Origin: Rhodococcus sp. IEGM 1381
Lineage (GTDB): Bacteria; Actinomycetota; Actinomycetes; Mycobacteriales; Mycobacteriaceae
Assembly: GCF_030056795.1 (NCBI RefSeq)
Contig: NZ_JASHKQ010000001.1
Location: 1,860,001 to 1,924,000 of the forward strand
DNA: 64,000 bases
Direction: 5' to 3'
The notes under the pieces are model-generated. The model ran no database searches. It was not told the origin of the DNA and saw only the letters and a list, made by a program, of their open reading frames with translations. Positions 18,252 through 25,820 of this stretch are shown one piece after another (within the stretch, counting starts at the first letter, position 1; each line of letters opens with the position of its first letter). Made by a program: the position numbers and the translations under genes.

Positions 18252-19186
18252 CGATTCTGGTGTGCGGTGAAGCATTGGTCGACTTGGTCCCGGTGCACGA
18301 GGGGCCGCTGCTCGCACCCAAACTCGGCGGCGGACCGTTCAACGTCGCCGTCGCGATCGGTCGATTGGGTTCGCCCGTCGCGTATCTCTCACGGATATCC
18401 CGCGACCCCTTCGGTGAGCAGATCCTGGCGAGTCTGCGCGACGCAGGCGTCGACATCTCGTGGGTGCAGCGCGGCGACGAGCCGACCACACTGGCGATGA
18501 CCACGCTCGCCGAGGACGGCAGTGCCGAGTACTCGTTCTATGCCGACGGCACCGCCGATCGGCTGGTGGCCGATCCCGGCGACCTGCCCGAAGAGATCAG
18601 CGTGCTCTCGTTCGGCACGCTCTCTCTGCTCTACGAGCCCGGCGCGTCGATGTACGCGGGCCTGCTGCACCGGGCGCGAGCAGCGGGCAAGCTCACGATG
18701 CTCGACCCCAACATTCGCCCCGCCGCCATCGACAGCACCAGCGGCGACATCACCGCCGACGGGTTTCGCGACCGCTTTCGCTCGTGGCTGCCCAGCATCG
18801 ACATTCTCAAGGTGTCCGAGGACGACTCGTTCTGGTTGGGGCTCGGAACCCAGGGCACCACCGTCGACGACTGGCTCGCGGCAGGGGTGACCGCAGTGGT
18901 CATGACCCGCGGCGGCGACGGCATCTCCGTCTTCACTGCAACCGACGAGATCTCGGTGCCGGGTGTGGCTGTCGACGTGGTCGACACGATCGGCGCTGGT
19001 GACACCGTCCACGGCGCTCTGCTGAGCTTTTTGCAGAAGGAGAGCATTATCACATCGAACGCGGTGCAGGAGATGAGCAAGCAAGATTGGCAGCAAGCGC
19101 TCGAGTTCGCCGCGAAGGCAGCGGCAATCACGGTTTCACGACCCGGTGCCGACCCTCCCTGGGCGTCCGAGGCGTCGAGAGACTAG
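18248..19186 (+). CDS. PfkB-family carbohydrate kinase (fructokinase-like)
   Basis: 312 residues from GTG 18248, overlapping the epimerase stop (GTGA). Substrate-side motif LGGGPFNVAVAIGRLG and the ATP/catalytic motif DTIGAGDTVHGALL, with the catalytic Asp, are both intact; LDPNIRPAAI is the usual mid-protein pattern of fructokinases. It phosphorylates a sugar, probably fructose or a related hexose, in the cytoplasm. It closes the pdxH-MFS-epimerase-kinase operon. Confidence 0.92.
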   Translation: MTILVCGEALVDLVPVHEGPLLAPKLGGGPFNVAVAIGRLGSPVAYLSRISRDPFGEQILASLRDAGVDISWVQRGDEPTTLAMTTLAEDGSAEYSFYADGTADRLVADPGDLPEEISVLSFGTLSLLYEPGASMYAGLLHRARAAGKLTMLDPNIRPAAIDSTSGDITADGFRDRFRSWLPSIDILKVSEDDSFWLGLGTQGTTVDDWLAAGVTAVVMTRGGDGISVFTATDEISVPGVAVDVVDTIGAGDTVHGALLSFLQKESIITSNAVQEMSKQDWQQALEFAAKAAAITVSRPGADPPWASEASRD

Positions 19187-19256
19187 TTTCACTATCGACG
19201 TTAGATCTGTCCGTTTTAAGTACGTGTCCGTTACACGAGTTCGAGAGGGACCATTC

Positions 19257-20555
19257 GTGCCCGCTGAGAATGATGCCAAAGCCACCCTCACCTATCCCGG
19301 TGGCGAATATTCCATGTCGATTGCCGAGGCCTCCGAAGGCAACAACGGCATCGAACTGGGAAAGTTGCTGGCTACCACTGGTTACACGACGTTGGACGGC
19401 GGATTCGTCAACACCGCATCGACCAAGTCGGCCATCACCTACATCGACGGTGACGCAGGCATCCTGCGCTACCGCGGTTACCCGATCGAACAGCTCGCGG
19501 GCAAGTCTTCGTTCATCGAGGTCAGCTACCTGCTGATCTACGGGGAGCTGCCGTCGGAGGACCAGCTCGAGAAGTTCACCGACAAGATCCAGCGGCACAC
19601 CCTGCTGCACGAGGATCTCAAGCGATTCTTCGACGGATTCCCGCGTAACGCGCACCCGATGCCGGTGTTGTCGAGCGCCGTCAACGCGCTGTCGGCGTAC
19701 TACCAGGATTCGCTGGACCCCAACGATCCGGAGCAGGTCGAACTCTCGACCATCCGCTTGCTGGCCAAGTTGCCGACCATCGCGGCGTACGCCTACAAGA
19801 AGTCCGTCGGTCAGCCGTTCCTGTACCCGGACAACTCGAAGAGCCTGGTCGAGAACTTCCTGCGCCTGACGTTCGGCTTCCCGGCCGAGCCGTACGAGGT
19901 CGATCCCGAGATCGTCAAGGCACTCGACATGCTGCTCATCCTGCATGCCGACCACGAGCAGAACTGCTCCACCTCGACGGTGCGCCTCGTCGGATCCTCG
20001 CAGGCCAACCTGTTCACCTCGATCTCCGGCGGCATCAACGCGCTGTGGGGCCCGCTGCACGGCGGAGCCAACCAGGCCGTGCTCGAGATGCTCGACAAGA
20101 TCAAGGCCGAGGGCGGCGACGCCACGGACTTCTTGCGTCGAGTGAAGAACAAGGAAGACGGCGTCAAGCTCATGGGCTTCGGACACCGTGTGTACAAGAA
20201 CTTCGATCCGCGCGCGACGCTGGTCAAGGAAACTGCGCACACGATCCTCGGCAAGCTGGGCAACGGCGACGAGTTGCTCGACATCGCCCTCAAGCTCGAG
20301 GAAACGGCACTCACCGACGACTACTTCGTCGAGCGCAAGCTGTACCCCAACGTGGACTTCTACACCGGCCTGATCTACCGCGCGATGGGCTTCCCGCCGC
20401 GCATGTTCACGGTGTTGTTCGCGATGGGTCGTCTCCCGGGCTGGATCGCGCACTGGCGCGAGCAGAACGAGGACACGACCGGCAAGATCGGCCGTCCGCG
20501 CCAGATCTACACCGGTTACACCGAGCGTGACTACCAGGACGTCAGCTCCCGCTAG
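19257..20555 (+). CDS. gltA: Citrate synthase (long, type II form)
   Basis: 432 residues from GTG 19257 with a GAGAGGGA ribosome site 8 bases upstream. Catalytic segments: LHADHEQNCSTSTVRLVGS, WGPLHGGANQAVLEML, KLMGFGHRVYKNFDPRA and NVDFYTGLIYRAMGFP (Asp). The N-terminal beta domain KATLTYPGGEYSM and internal SAITYIDGDAGILRYRGYPIEQLA are those of hexameric NADH-sensitive-type enzymes. It is the main TCA-cycle citrate synthase, corresponding to Rv0896. A strong hairpin terminator follows. Confidence 0.96.
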   Translation: MPAENDAKATLTYPGGEYSMSIAEASEGNNGIELGKLLATTGYTTLDGGFVNTASTKSAITYIDGDAGILRYRGYPIEQLAGKSSFIEVSYLLIYGELPSEDQLEKFTDKIQRHTLLHEDLKRFFDGFPRNAHPMPVLSSAVNALSAYYQDSLDPNDPEQVELSTIRLLAKLPTIAAYAYKKSVGQPFLYPDNSKSLVENFLRLTFGFPAEPYEVDPEIVKALDMLLILHADHEQNCSTSTVRLVGSSQANLFTSISGGINALWGPLHGGANQAVLEMLDKIKAEGGDATDFLRRVKNKEDGVKLMGFGHRVYKNFDPRATLVKETAHTILGKLGNGDELLDIALKLEETALTDDYFVERKLYPNVDFYTGLIYRAMGFPPRMFTVLFAMGRLPGWIAHWREQNEDTTGKIGRPRQIYTGYTERDYQDVSSR

Positions 20556-20566
20556 CCAGTACTGCA

Positions 20567-20609
20567 CAACAACGCCGCCGGCTCCCCTCGGGAGCCGGCG
20601 GCATTGTTG
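20567..20609 (+). terminator. Hairpin terminator after gltA
   Basis: A perfect 13-bp GC stem pairs GCCGCCGGCTCCC (20574-20586) with GGGAGCCGGCGGC (20590-20602) around a CTC loop. It is extended by weaker ACAAC/GTTGT pairing outside. A short AT stretch follows, not a full U-tract. Confidence 0.8.
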
Positions 20610-20620
20610 TATCCCCGTGC

Positions 20621-20676
20621 CGAACTCGAAGTTATGGACGCGATTCGGCCGAATTCCGTCCACAACTTCGAGTTCG
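20621..20676. repeat. 56-bp imperfect palindrome (REP-like element)
   Basis: Left arm CGAACTCGAAGTTATGGACG (20621-20640) pairs with right arm CGTCCACAACTTCGAGTTCG (20657-20676) with one mismatch, around a centre containing the 12-bp palindrome ATTCGGCCGAAT. It lies in the short space after the gltA terminator and 8 bp before the end of the convergent nitrilase gene. It is too long for an ordinary operator and has no U-tract. Confidence 0.85.
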
Positions 20677-20684
20677 CGGCACCG

Positions 20685-21485
20685 TCAGGCGTCGAAGTGC
20701 TTGCGGTTCTTCAGGACCGGCAGCGTCTTCCGCACGGCGTCGACCAGTGCGGTATCGATGTCGATGGTCAGCATGCCGGGCGTCGCGTCCAGCTGACCGA
20801 GAATTTCGCCGGTGGGGGAGCAGACGATGCTGTGTCCCACGCCCAATGGTGCATTTCCCTCGGCGGCAGCGGGTTCGGCCTGGTCGCAGGCTGCGATGAA
20901 CGTCGTCGAATCCAACGCGCGTGCGCGGGCGAGCAGCGTCCACTGATCCACTTTGCCGTCACCCGATCCCCACGATGCCGGAACCACAACGAGTTCCGCG
21001 CCGAGGTCGCCGAGTTTCTGGAACAGCGCCGGGAATCGAATGTCGTAGCAGGTCGCGAAGCCCACCCGAATTCCGGCGATGTCCACCACCAAGGGGTCCG
21101 AACCCGGTGCGACGGTGTCGGATTCGGCGAATCCGAATGCATCGAACAGGTGAATCTTGTCGTAGCTCGCATCGGTGCCGGGGCCGGTGACGAGCAGTGT
21201 GTTGGTCACTCGGTCATTCGCGGCGGGAGTGAACATCCCCGCGACGACGGTGATGCCGGCGTCCGACGCGATGGAGCGCACCGCGTTGGCCCATTCGCCG
21301 TCGAGCGGCTGTGCGAACTTTCGGATGGGTCCGCCGAAGCAGCGCATCGTCGCCTCCGGAAACACGACGACGTCCGATCCGGCATGTGCGGCTGCACGGG
21401 CGTGCGTGTCGATGAGTTCGAGATTCTCGGAGGGGTGTTCGCCGCTGGTGATCTGGGCGAGGCTGATGCGAATGGACGAGCTCAC
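20685..21485 (-). CDS. Carbon-nitrogen hydrolase (nitrilase superfamily)
   Basis: 266 residues. The Glu-Lys-Cys triad is intact: Glu in VVFPEATM, Lys in YDKIHLFDAFG, Cys in GFATCYDIRFP. Length and motifs fit amidase/omega-amidase-like nitrilase-superfamily members that hydrolyse small amides. It diverges from the gntR gene, and a 17-bp palindromic site lies between their starts. It is likely one enzyme of the small catabolic island with the DUF2848 protein and the transporter. Confidence 0.92.
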   Translation of the reverse strand: MSSSIRISLAQITSGEHPSENLELIDTHARAAAHAGSDVVVFPEATMRCFGGPIRKFAQPLDGEWANAVRSIASDAGITVVAGMFTPAANDRVTNTLLVTGPGTDASYDKIHLFDAFGFAESDTVAPGSDPLVVDIAGIRVGFATCYDIRFPALFQKLGDLGAELVVVPASWGSGDGKVDQWTLLARARALDSTTFIAACDQAEPAAAEGNAPLGVGHSIVCSPTGEILGQLDATPGMLTIDIDTALVDAVRKTLPVLKNRKHFDA

Positions 21486-21518
21486 GGTGTGACTCCTGGT
21501 TTCGTCGGAGGAAGACAG

Positions 21519-21535
21519 GTATACATATCGTATGC
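21519..21535. promoter_or_regulatory. GntR operator copy 1
   Basis: GTATACATATCGTATGC. It differs from the site at 23553 only in the central three bases (shared pattern GTATACA-N3-CGTATGC, a 5/7 inverted repeat). It overlaps the gntR start codon and lies 34 bp before the nitrilase start, so binding would repress both genes. Confidence 0.75.
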
Positions 21536-22173
21536 AGCCGCTGTCGGGGAGGGAGAAGGCGTATCTGTTCGTGCGCGATCAGGTGCTGTCGTCACCGGCC
21601 GCCACCGGCACTTTTCTCAACGAGCAGGAGCTCGCCACGCGCATCGGCGTATCGCGCACGCCGGTTCGAGAAGCGCTGCTGATGTTGCAGTCCGAGGGTC
21701 TGGTCGAGATGGTGCCCAAGCGCGGCGCGCACGTGCCGGCGATGTCCGGACGGCAGATCGCCGAACTGATGGATCTGCGCGGCGTCCTCGAGCGGCACGC
21801 GGCCACCCGAGCGCTGCGCGCCGGTGATGCGCCGATCGCGGCGATGCAGAATGCGCTGACGCAGCAGGAGTTGCTGATGAACTCGGGCGATGCGGATGCG
21901 CCCAAGCAGTTCATCGACTGGGACGGCACGTTTCATCAGAGTCTGATCGATTCGGCGGGAAGCGATCTGCTCTCTCGTACGTATGCCGGTCTGCGAGCGC
22001 GCCAGCTTCGCGTGGGCTTGAGTGCGTTGTTCACCGCTGCCAACCGGCAGCATCGGGTGTGCGCCGAGCACCAGGCCATCATCGACGCACTCGGTGCGGG
22101 CGATGAGGGCCTGGTACACGAGAAGATCGACGCTCACCTCGAGGTCACACTTCAGACTCTGCTGCGCGCGTAG
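21532..22173 (+). CDS. GntR-family regulator, FCD (FadR-like) subfamily
   Basis: 213 residues. The N-terminal winged helix shows FLNEQELATRIGVSRTPVREALLMLQSEGLVEMVPKRGAHV, the textbook GntR HTH. The C-terminal helical FCD domain holds ELMDLRGVLERHAA and metal/effector-binding residues around DWDGTFHQSLI and HQAIIDAL. Its start codon lies inside the proposed operator, implying autorepression. Its last 29 bp overlap the 3' end of the convergent MHS transporter. It likely senses an organic acid handled by this island. Confidence 0.93.
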   Translation: MQPLSGREKAYLFVRDQVLSSPAATGTFLNEQELATRIGVSRTPVREALLMLQSEGLVEMVPKRGAHVPAMSGRQIAELMDLRGVLERHAATRALRAGDAPIAAMQNALTQQELLMNSGDADAPKQFIDWDGTFHQSLIDSAGSDLLSRTYAGLRARQLRVGLSALFTAANRQHRVCAEHQAIIDALGAGDEGLVHEKIDAHLEVTLQTLLRA

Positions 22174-23494
22174 CCTTTTCGTGCTCCTGGTTCAGCAGCA
22201 CGTAGTGCTCGTCCTCGGTGGGGTCGGGGTTGCGGCCGAGTGCGAGGCCGACGAGTGTCACGGCACCGACGATCACTATGTACCCGGCGATCGGCACCCA
22301 ACTGTCCGTCTTGTCCAACAGGTAGACGAAGATCAGCGGGGCCATCGCACCACCGAACACCCCGGCGATCGTGTAAGCCAACGAGCTACCGGTGGAGCGC
22401 AATCGCACGCTGAACTGCTCGGTGACGAACGCGGCCTGTGGCCCGTACATGAACGAGTGGAACGCCAGGCCCACAACCACACCCAGGATCAGCAGCGGTA
22501 GAGATCCTCCGCCGATGACGAGGAAGAAGATCGCGCTCCAGGCAACACCGCCCACGGCTGCGACGCCGTAGACGAGACGCCGGTTGATCCGGTCGGACAC
22601 TGCTCCGGCGAGCGGGATCAGGCCGAGCTGGCACGCCGATCCGATCAGAATGGCCGTGAGTACCTCGCTGCGCTCGAACCCCAACTTCTGAGTGCCGTAC
22701 GTGATCGAGAAGACCGTGAACAGTGCGTAGATGACGTCCGGTGCGACCCGAGACATGATGCCTGCCAGCAGTGGTCGCAGTTCGGTCTTGAACACCTCGC
22801 TGATCGGCGCTTCGGAGCGATCGCCGCTTTCCTGGAGTGCCTTGAACACCGGGGTGTCCTCGAGCTTCAGGCGGATCCACAAACCGAACCCGACGAGCAC
22901 GGCCGAGAAGAGGAATGCCACCCGCCATCCCCAGGACTCGAACTGCTGGTCGGTCAGCGACAGCGTCAGGATTGCAAGCGCGCCGTTGGCGAGCAAGTTG
23001 CCTGCCGGTGGACCGATCTGCGCGGCGGAGGACCAGAAGCCGCGCTTGCGGGGATCGCCGTATTCGCTGGAGAGCAGAACGGCACCGCCCCACTCGCCGC
23101 CGACGGCAACGCCCTGGCAGAACCGCATCGTGACGAGGATGATCGGGGCCGCGATGCCGATGGTGTCGTATCCGGGGATCAAGCCGATGGCGAATGTCGT
23201 GACGCCGATCAACAGCAGGGTGATCACGAGTAGCTGCTTTCGCCCGATCACGTCGCCGAGGCGGCCGAAGACGAAACCACCGACCGGACGGGCGATGTAC
23301 CCGACGGCGTATGTCGAGAAGGCCAACAGTGTTCCGGTCAGCGGGTCGCTGTCCGGGAAGAAGACCAGCGGGAACACCAGCGCTGCGGCGGCCGAGTAGA
23401 CGGCGAAGTCGTACCACTCCAATGCCGTTCCGGTCAGGCTGGCCGCGAAGGCCTTGGCCAGGCCTTTTCTATCCACCGAAACAGGTTCGGTCAT
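22145..23494 (-). CDS. MFS transporter, MHS family
   Basis: 449 residues with twelve helices. ASLTGTALEWYDFAVYSAAAALVF at the N-terminus, RPVGGFVFGRLGDVIGRKQLL after helix 2, and GVAVGGEWGGAVLLSSEY in helix 4 are diagnostic for metabolite:H+ symporters of the ShiA/ProP type. The C-terminus is cytosolic and charged. It probably imports the substrate of the adjoining nitrilase and DUF2848 enzymes. The second copy of the GntR site lies 59 bp before its start, so it is placed in the same regulon. Confidence 0.92.
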   Translation of the reverse strand: MTEPVSVDRKGLAKAFAASLTGTALEWYDFAVYSAAAALVFPLVFFPDSDPLTGTLLAFSTYAVGYIARPVGGFVFGRLGDVIGRKQLLVITLLLIGVTTFAIGLIPGYDTIGIAAPIILVTMRFCQGVAVGGEWGGAVLLSSEYGDPRKRGFWSSAAQIGPPAGNLLANGALAILTLSLTDQQFESWGWRVAFLFSAVLVGFGLWIRLKLEDTPVFKALQESGDRSEAPISEVFKTELRPLLAGIMSRVAPDVIYALFTVFSITYGTQKLGFERSEVLTAILIGSACQLGLIPLAGAVSDRINRRLVYGVAAVGGVAWSAIFFLVIGGGSLPLLILGVVVGLAFHSFMYGPQAAFVTEQFSVRLRSTGSSLAYTIAGVFGGAMAPLIFVYLLDKTDSWVPIAGYIVIVGAVTLVGLALGRNPDPTEDEHYVLLNQEHEKATRAAESEV

Positions 23495-23552
23495 GACGAC
23501 TCCTTCGTGTGCCTGGGATCACTCTATCCGTTGTACGTGCTCCATACTTGCT

Positions 23553-23569
23553 GTATACAAGACGTATGC
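23553..23569. promoter_or_regulatory. GntR operator copy 2
   Basis: GTATACAAGACGTATGC, matching the site in the gntR promoter at 14 of 17 bases with all differences in the centre. It sits midway between the divergent starts of the MHS transporter (23494) and the DUF2848 gene (23625). Confidence 0.75.
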
Positions 23570-23624
23570 GCAAGGCTTTGGGCGTATCGGAAACAGAAAA
23601 TTTACGAGGAGAGGGTCCTTACTA

Positions 23625-24299
23625 ATGCTCACATTCACGTTGCCCGACGGCACGATCGAGTCGGTCGAGGTCACCACGCTGCTCAACGCGGGGTACGCGG
23701 GCCGCAACCAGGAGGAGGTGGCGTCGCACATCGCGGAGTTGGCCGAGCTGGGAGTCCCCGCCCCGACTGTGACCCCGGCGCTGTACCCCATCTCGCCGTA
23801 CCTGGCGCAGCAGACCGATACCGTCGCCGTCCAGCACGGCCGCACCTCGGGCGAGGCCGAGTGGGCCCTGGTTGTCCTGGGCAACACGATCGACGACGTG
23901 TTGCTCACGGTTGCGTGTGATCACACCGACCGTGACCTGGAGGTTCACAGCGTCGCATGGAGCAAGAACGCCGCCCCCGACGTGCTGGGTACCGGCGCGT
24001 GGCGCTTGACCGATGTGGCCGCTCGATTGGACGACATCACCCTGACCGCATGGGCCGACGGAGCACTCATTCAGACCGGAACGCTCGGCGATCTTCTCGC
24101 CCCGCAGTACTGGCTCGATGTACTCACCGAACGTGGACTGTTCTCGCGTGGAACGGTTTTGATCTCGGGCACCATCTCGATGCACCACGGGGTGAATCAG
24201 TTCTCCGACGCCTGGAAGGTCGAGATGGCCGACCCCACGACCGGCAATGCTCTGACCTGCGAATACAAGACGAATTTGATGCCAGCTCCGATCGGCTGA
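23625..24299 (+). CDS. DUF2848-family protein
   Basis: 224 residues from ATG 23625, with a GAGGAGAGG ribosome site about 10 bases before it. A longer frame overlaps the transporter gene and is not used. Family patterns include NAGYAGRNQEEVASHIAELAELGVPAP, YPISPYLAQQTD and GEAEWALVV; the C-terminal part ISGTISMHHGVNQF recalls the fumarylacetoacetate-hydrolase-like fold. The reaction is not known. Shared operator sites tie it to the nitrilase and MHS transporter, suggesting a step in breakdown of an amide- or keto-acid-type compound. Confidence 0.85.
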   Translation: MLTFTLPDGTIESVEVTTLLNAGYAGRNQEEVASHIAELAELGVPAPTVTPALYPISPYLAQQTDTVAVQHGRTSGEAEWALVVLGNTIDDVLLTVACDHTDRDLEVHSVAWSKNAAPDVLGTGAWRLTDVAARLDDITLTAWADGALIQTGTLGDLLAPQYWLDVLTERGLFSRGTVLISGTISMHHGVNQFSDAWKVEMADPTTGNALTCEYKTNLMPAPIG

Positions 24300-24384
24300 C
24301 GGTCACGACGTAAAGTCGAAGCGGAATATGCCCAGAGCTTCACAGCCGGCGTCGGCGGGCCGGCATCAACCGCAGGAGACTTCA

Positions 24385-24744
24385 GTGACGAAGCCAGTGA
24401 TCGAATTTCAGGCCGGACCCGCACCCTTGGACCTGGTGGCGGTCGACCTCGTCGAGGGTGACGGCGCAGAGGCAGTTGCAGGCGGCAACGTCGAGGTGCA
24501 CTACGTCGGTGTCGAGTTCGACTCGGGCGAAGAGTTCGATTCGTCCTGGAACCGCGGCGAATCCATTCAGTTCCCGCTGCAGGGCCTGATTCAGGGCTGG
24601 CAGGACGGCATTCCCGGAATGAAGGTCGGCGGACGTCGTCAGCTGACCATTCCGCCGGAGCTCGCGTACGGCCCCGCCGGCGCAGGTCACCGCCTCTCCG
24701 GCAAGACCCTCGTGTTCGTCATCGACCTGCTGGACGTGAAGTAA
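24385..24744 (+). CDS. FKBP-type peptidyl-prolyl cis-trans isomerase
   Basis: 119 residues from GTG 24385 with a CAGGAGA site upstream. The single FKBP domain is complete: VEVHYVGVEFDSGEEFDSSWNRG, FPLQGLIQGWQDGIPGMKVGGRRQLTIPPELAYG, and the C-terminal LVFVIDLLDVK. No signal peptide, so it acts in the cytoplasm in protein folding. Its 3' end overlaps the decayed oxygenase gene by 26 bp. Confidence 0.93.
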   Translation: MTKPVIEFQAGPAPLDLVAVDLVEGDGAEAVAGGNVEVHYVGVEFDSGEEFDSSWNRGESIQFPLQGLIQGWQDGIPGMKVGGRRQLTIPPELAYGPAGAGHRLSGKTLVFVIDLLDVK

Positions 24745-25758
24745 CAGCGCGTCGTACCCGCTCGGCTTCGCGGGTTGCCGAGGCATTCGCCGTTCCGCCT
24801 CGGGAACCTGCCAGCTTTGCCCGAATGTGTTCGGCCACGGTCACCGGTCGGTACCGGGGTACTGCGCCTGTCTCGACGCACGACGCCAACGGTGCGATCA
24901 CCGCGTCGAGGTTGCCGTCGTGGAAGAAGGCGGCAGAACGCCTACGTTGAATCGTTCCGCCCAATACCGGTGGCCGCACGCGATGCAAGTCGACATCCAG
25001 CGATCGTTGGTCAGTCGGGCTGTCAGATCACCCAGATTCACCAGTATCGCGCCCTCGGCAGGCTGCACGTCGTGCCACAGCCGGTCGGCACCGAGGACCT
25101 GTAGGCCGGGTACCCGATCGGCCCAGAGCACCGTCACCAATCCGTAGTCGGTGTGCTCGCTCATTCCGGTGAGTTCGCGCTCCGGGACGTCGGTGCCCGG
25201 ATCGAGTGCGTAGTTGTTCATTCGCAGTGTGTCGAGTGACTGATCGGTGATGCGTGAGAACAGGTTCGGCGATTCCCCGAGTGCATCGGCGAACACCCCG
25301 GTCAGCGTCCGTGCCACGCGGGCAGCTTCGGCGAAATACAGTTCGACGGCGCTCCGAAACTCGGCCGACTCGGGCCAGGTGTTCGGCTCACCGGTGCCGA
25401 CGTTGAACGCCTCGAAGTAGTCGTTCATGCCCGATGCCGAATCGAGTCCGAGACTCAGGCTCAACGTTTCGCTCTTCGGGGCGGTGTAGCCGCGGTTGAG
25501 CTCGGGCGGGCAGATGTAGGCCGATTTCTGCGCCGGGTCGAGTCCGAAGAACGAATCCATCGCCAACGCGAGCCCGGCAACGACCTCGTCCCGGATGCCG
25601 TGGCCGACGATCTGCATGAAACCGACTGTGCTGCATGCATGGTCGACCTCCGATGCCACGCTTCGGCGTGCGGTGGCGTCGGTGCCTGGGGAGCTGTCAC
25701 CCAGAACGTACGGCGAGATGTCGATGATGGGAACGATGAAATCCGTCGACGAGTGCAC
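24719..25758 (-). pseudogene. Isopenicillin N synthase-like 2-oxoglutarate/Fe(II) oxygenase, frameshifted
   Basis: From ATG 25758 the frame encodes the DIOX_N domain (FIVPIIDISPYVLG, VGFMQIVGHGI) and the Fe-binding HxD (MSEHTDYGLVTVLW), then LVNLGDLTARLTNDRWMST, after which it leaves the family and stops at 24898. The expected continuation, HRVRPPVLGG with the third Fe ligand His and the 2-oxoglutarate Arg region, is in another frame (to 24719). Loss of one base near 24986-24988 explains it. The gene is either a recent pseudogene or a sequencing error. Family members oxidise small molecules; the substrate is unknown. Confidence 0.85.
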
Positions 25759-25820
25759 GAGTCCATTCTCCTCGCATCGGACGATCCCGCGGGTTTCTCC
25801 TGCGTAACGAATGCCGCAAT

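Noticed and set aside
19223..19237. CGTGT-N5-ACACG before gltA as a GlxR/CRP site
   Set aside because: The spacer is 5 rather than 6 and the core is not TGTGA/TCACA, so it was not called.
24898..25758. Treating the oxygenase as an intact 286-residue protein
   Set aside because: It would lack the third Fe-binding His and the 2-oxoglutarate Arg, both of which are encoded in the adjacent frame.
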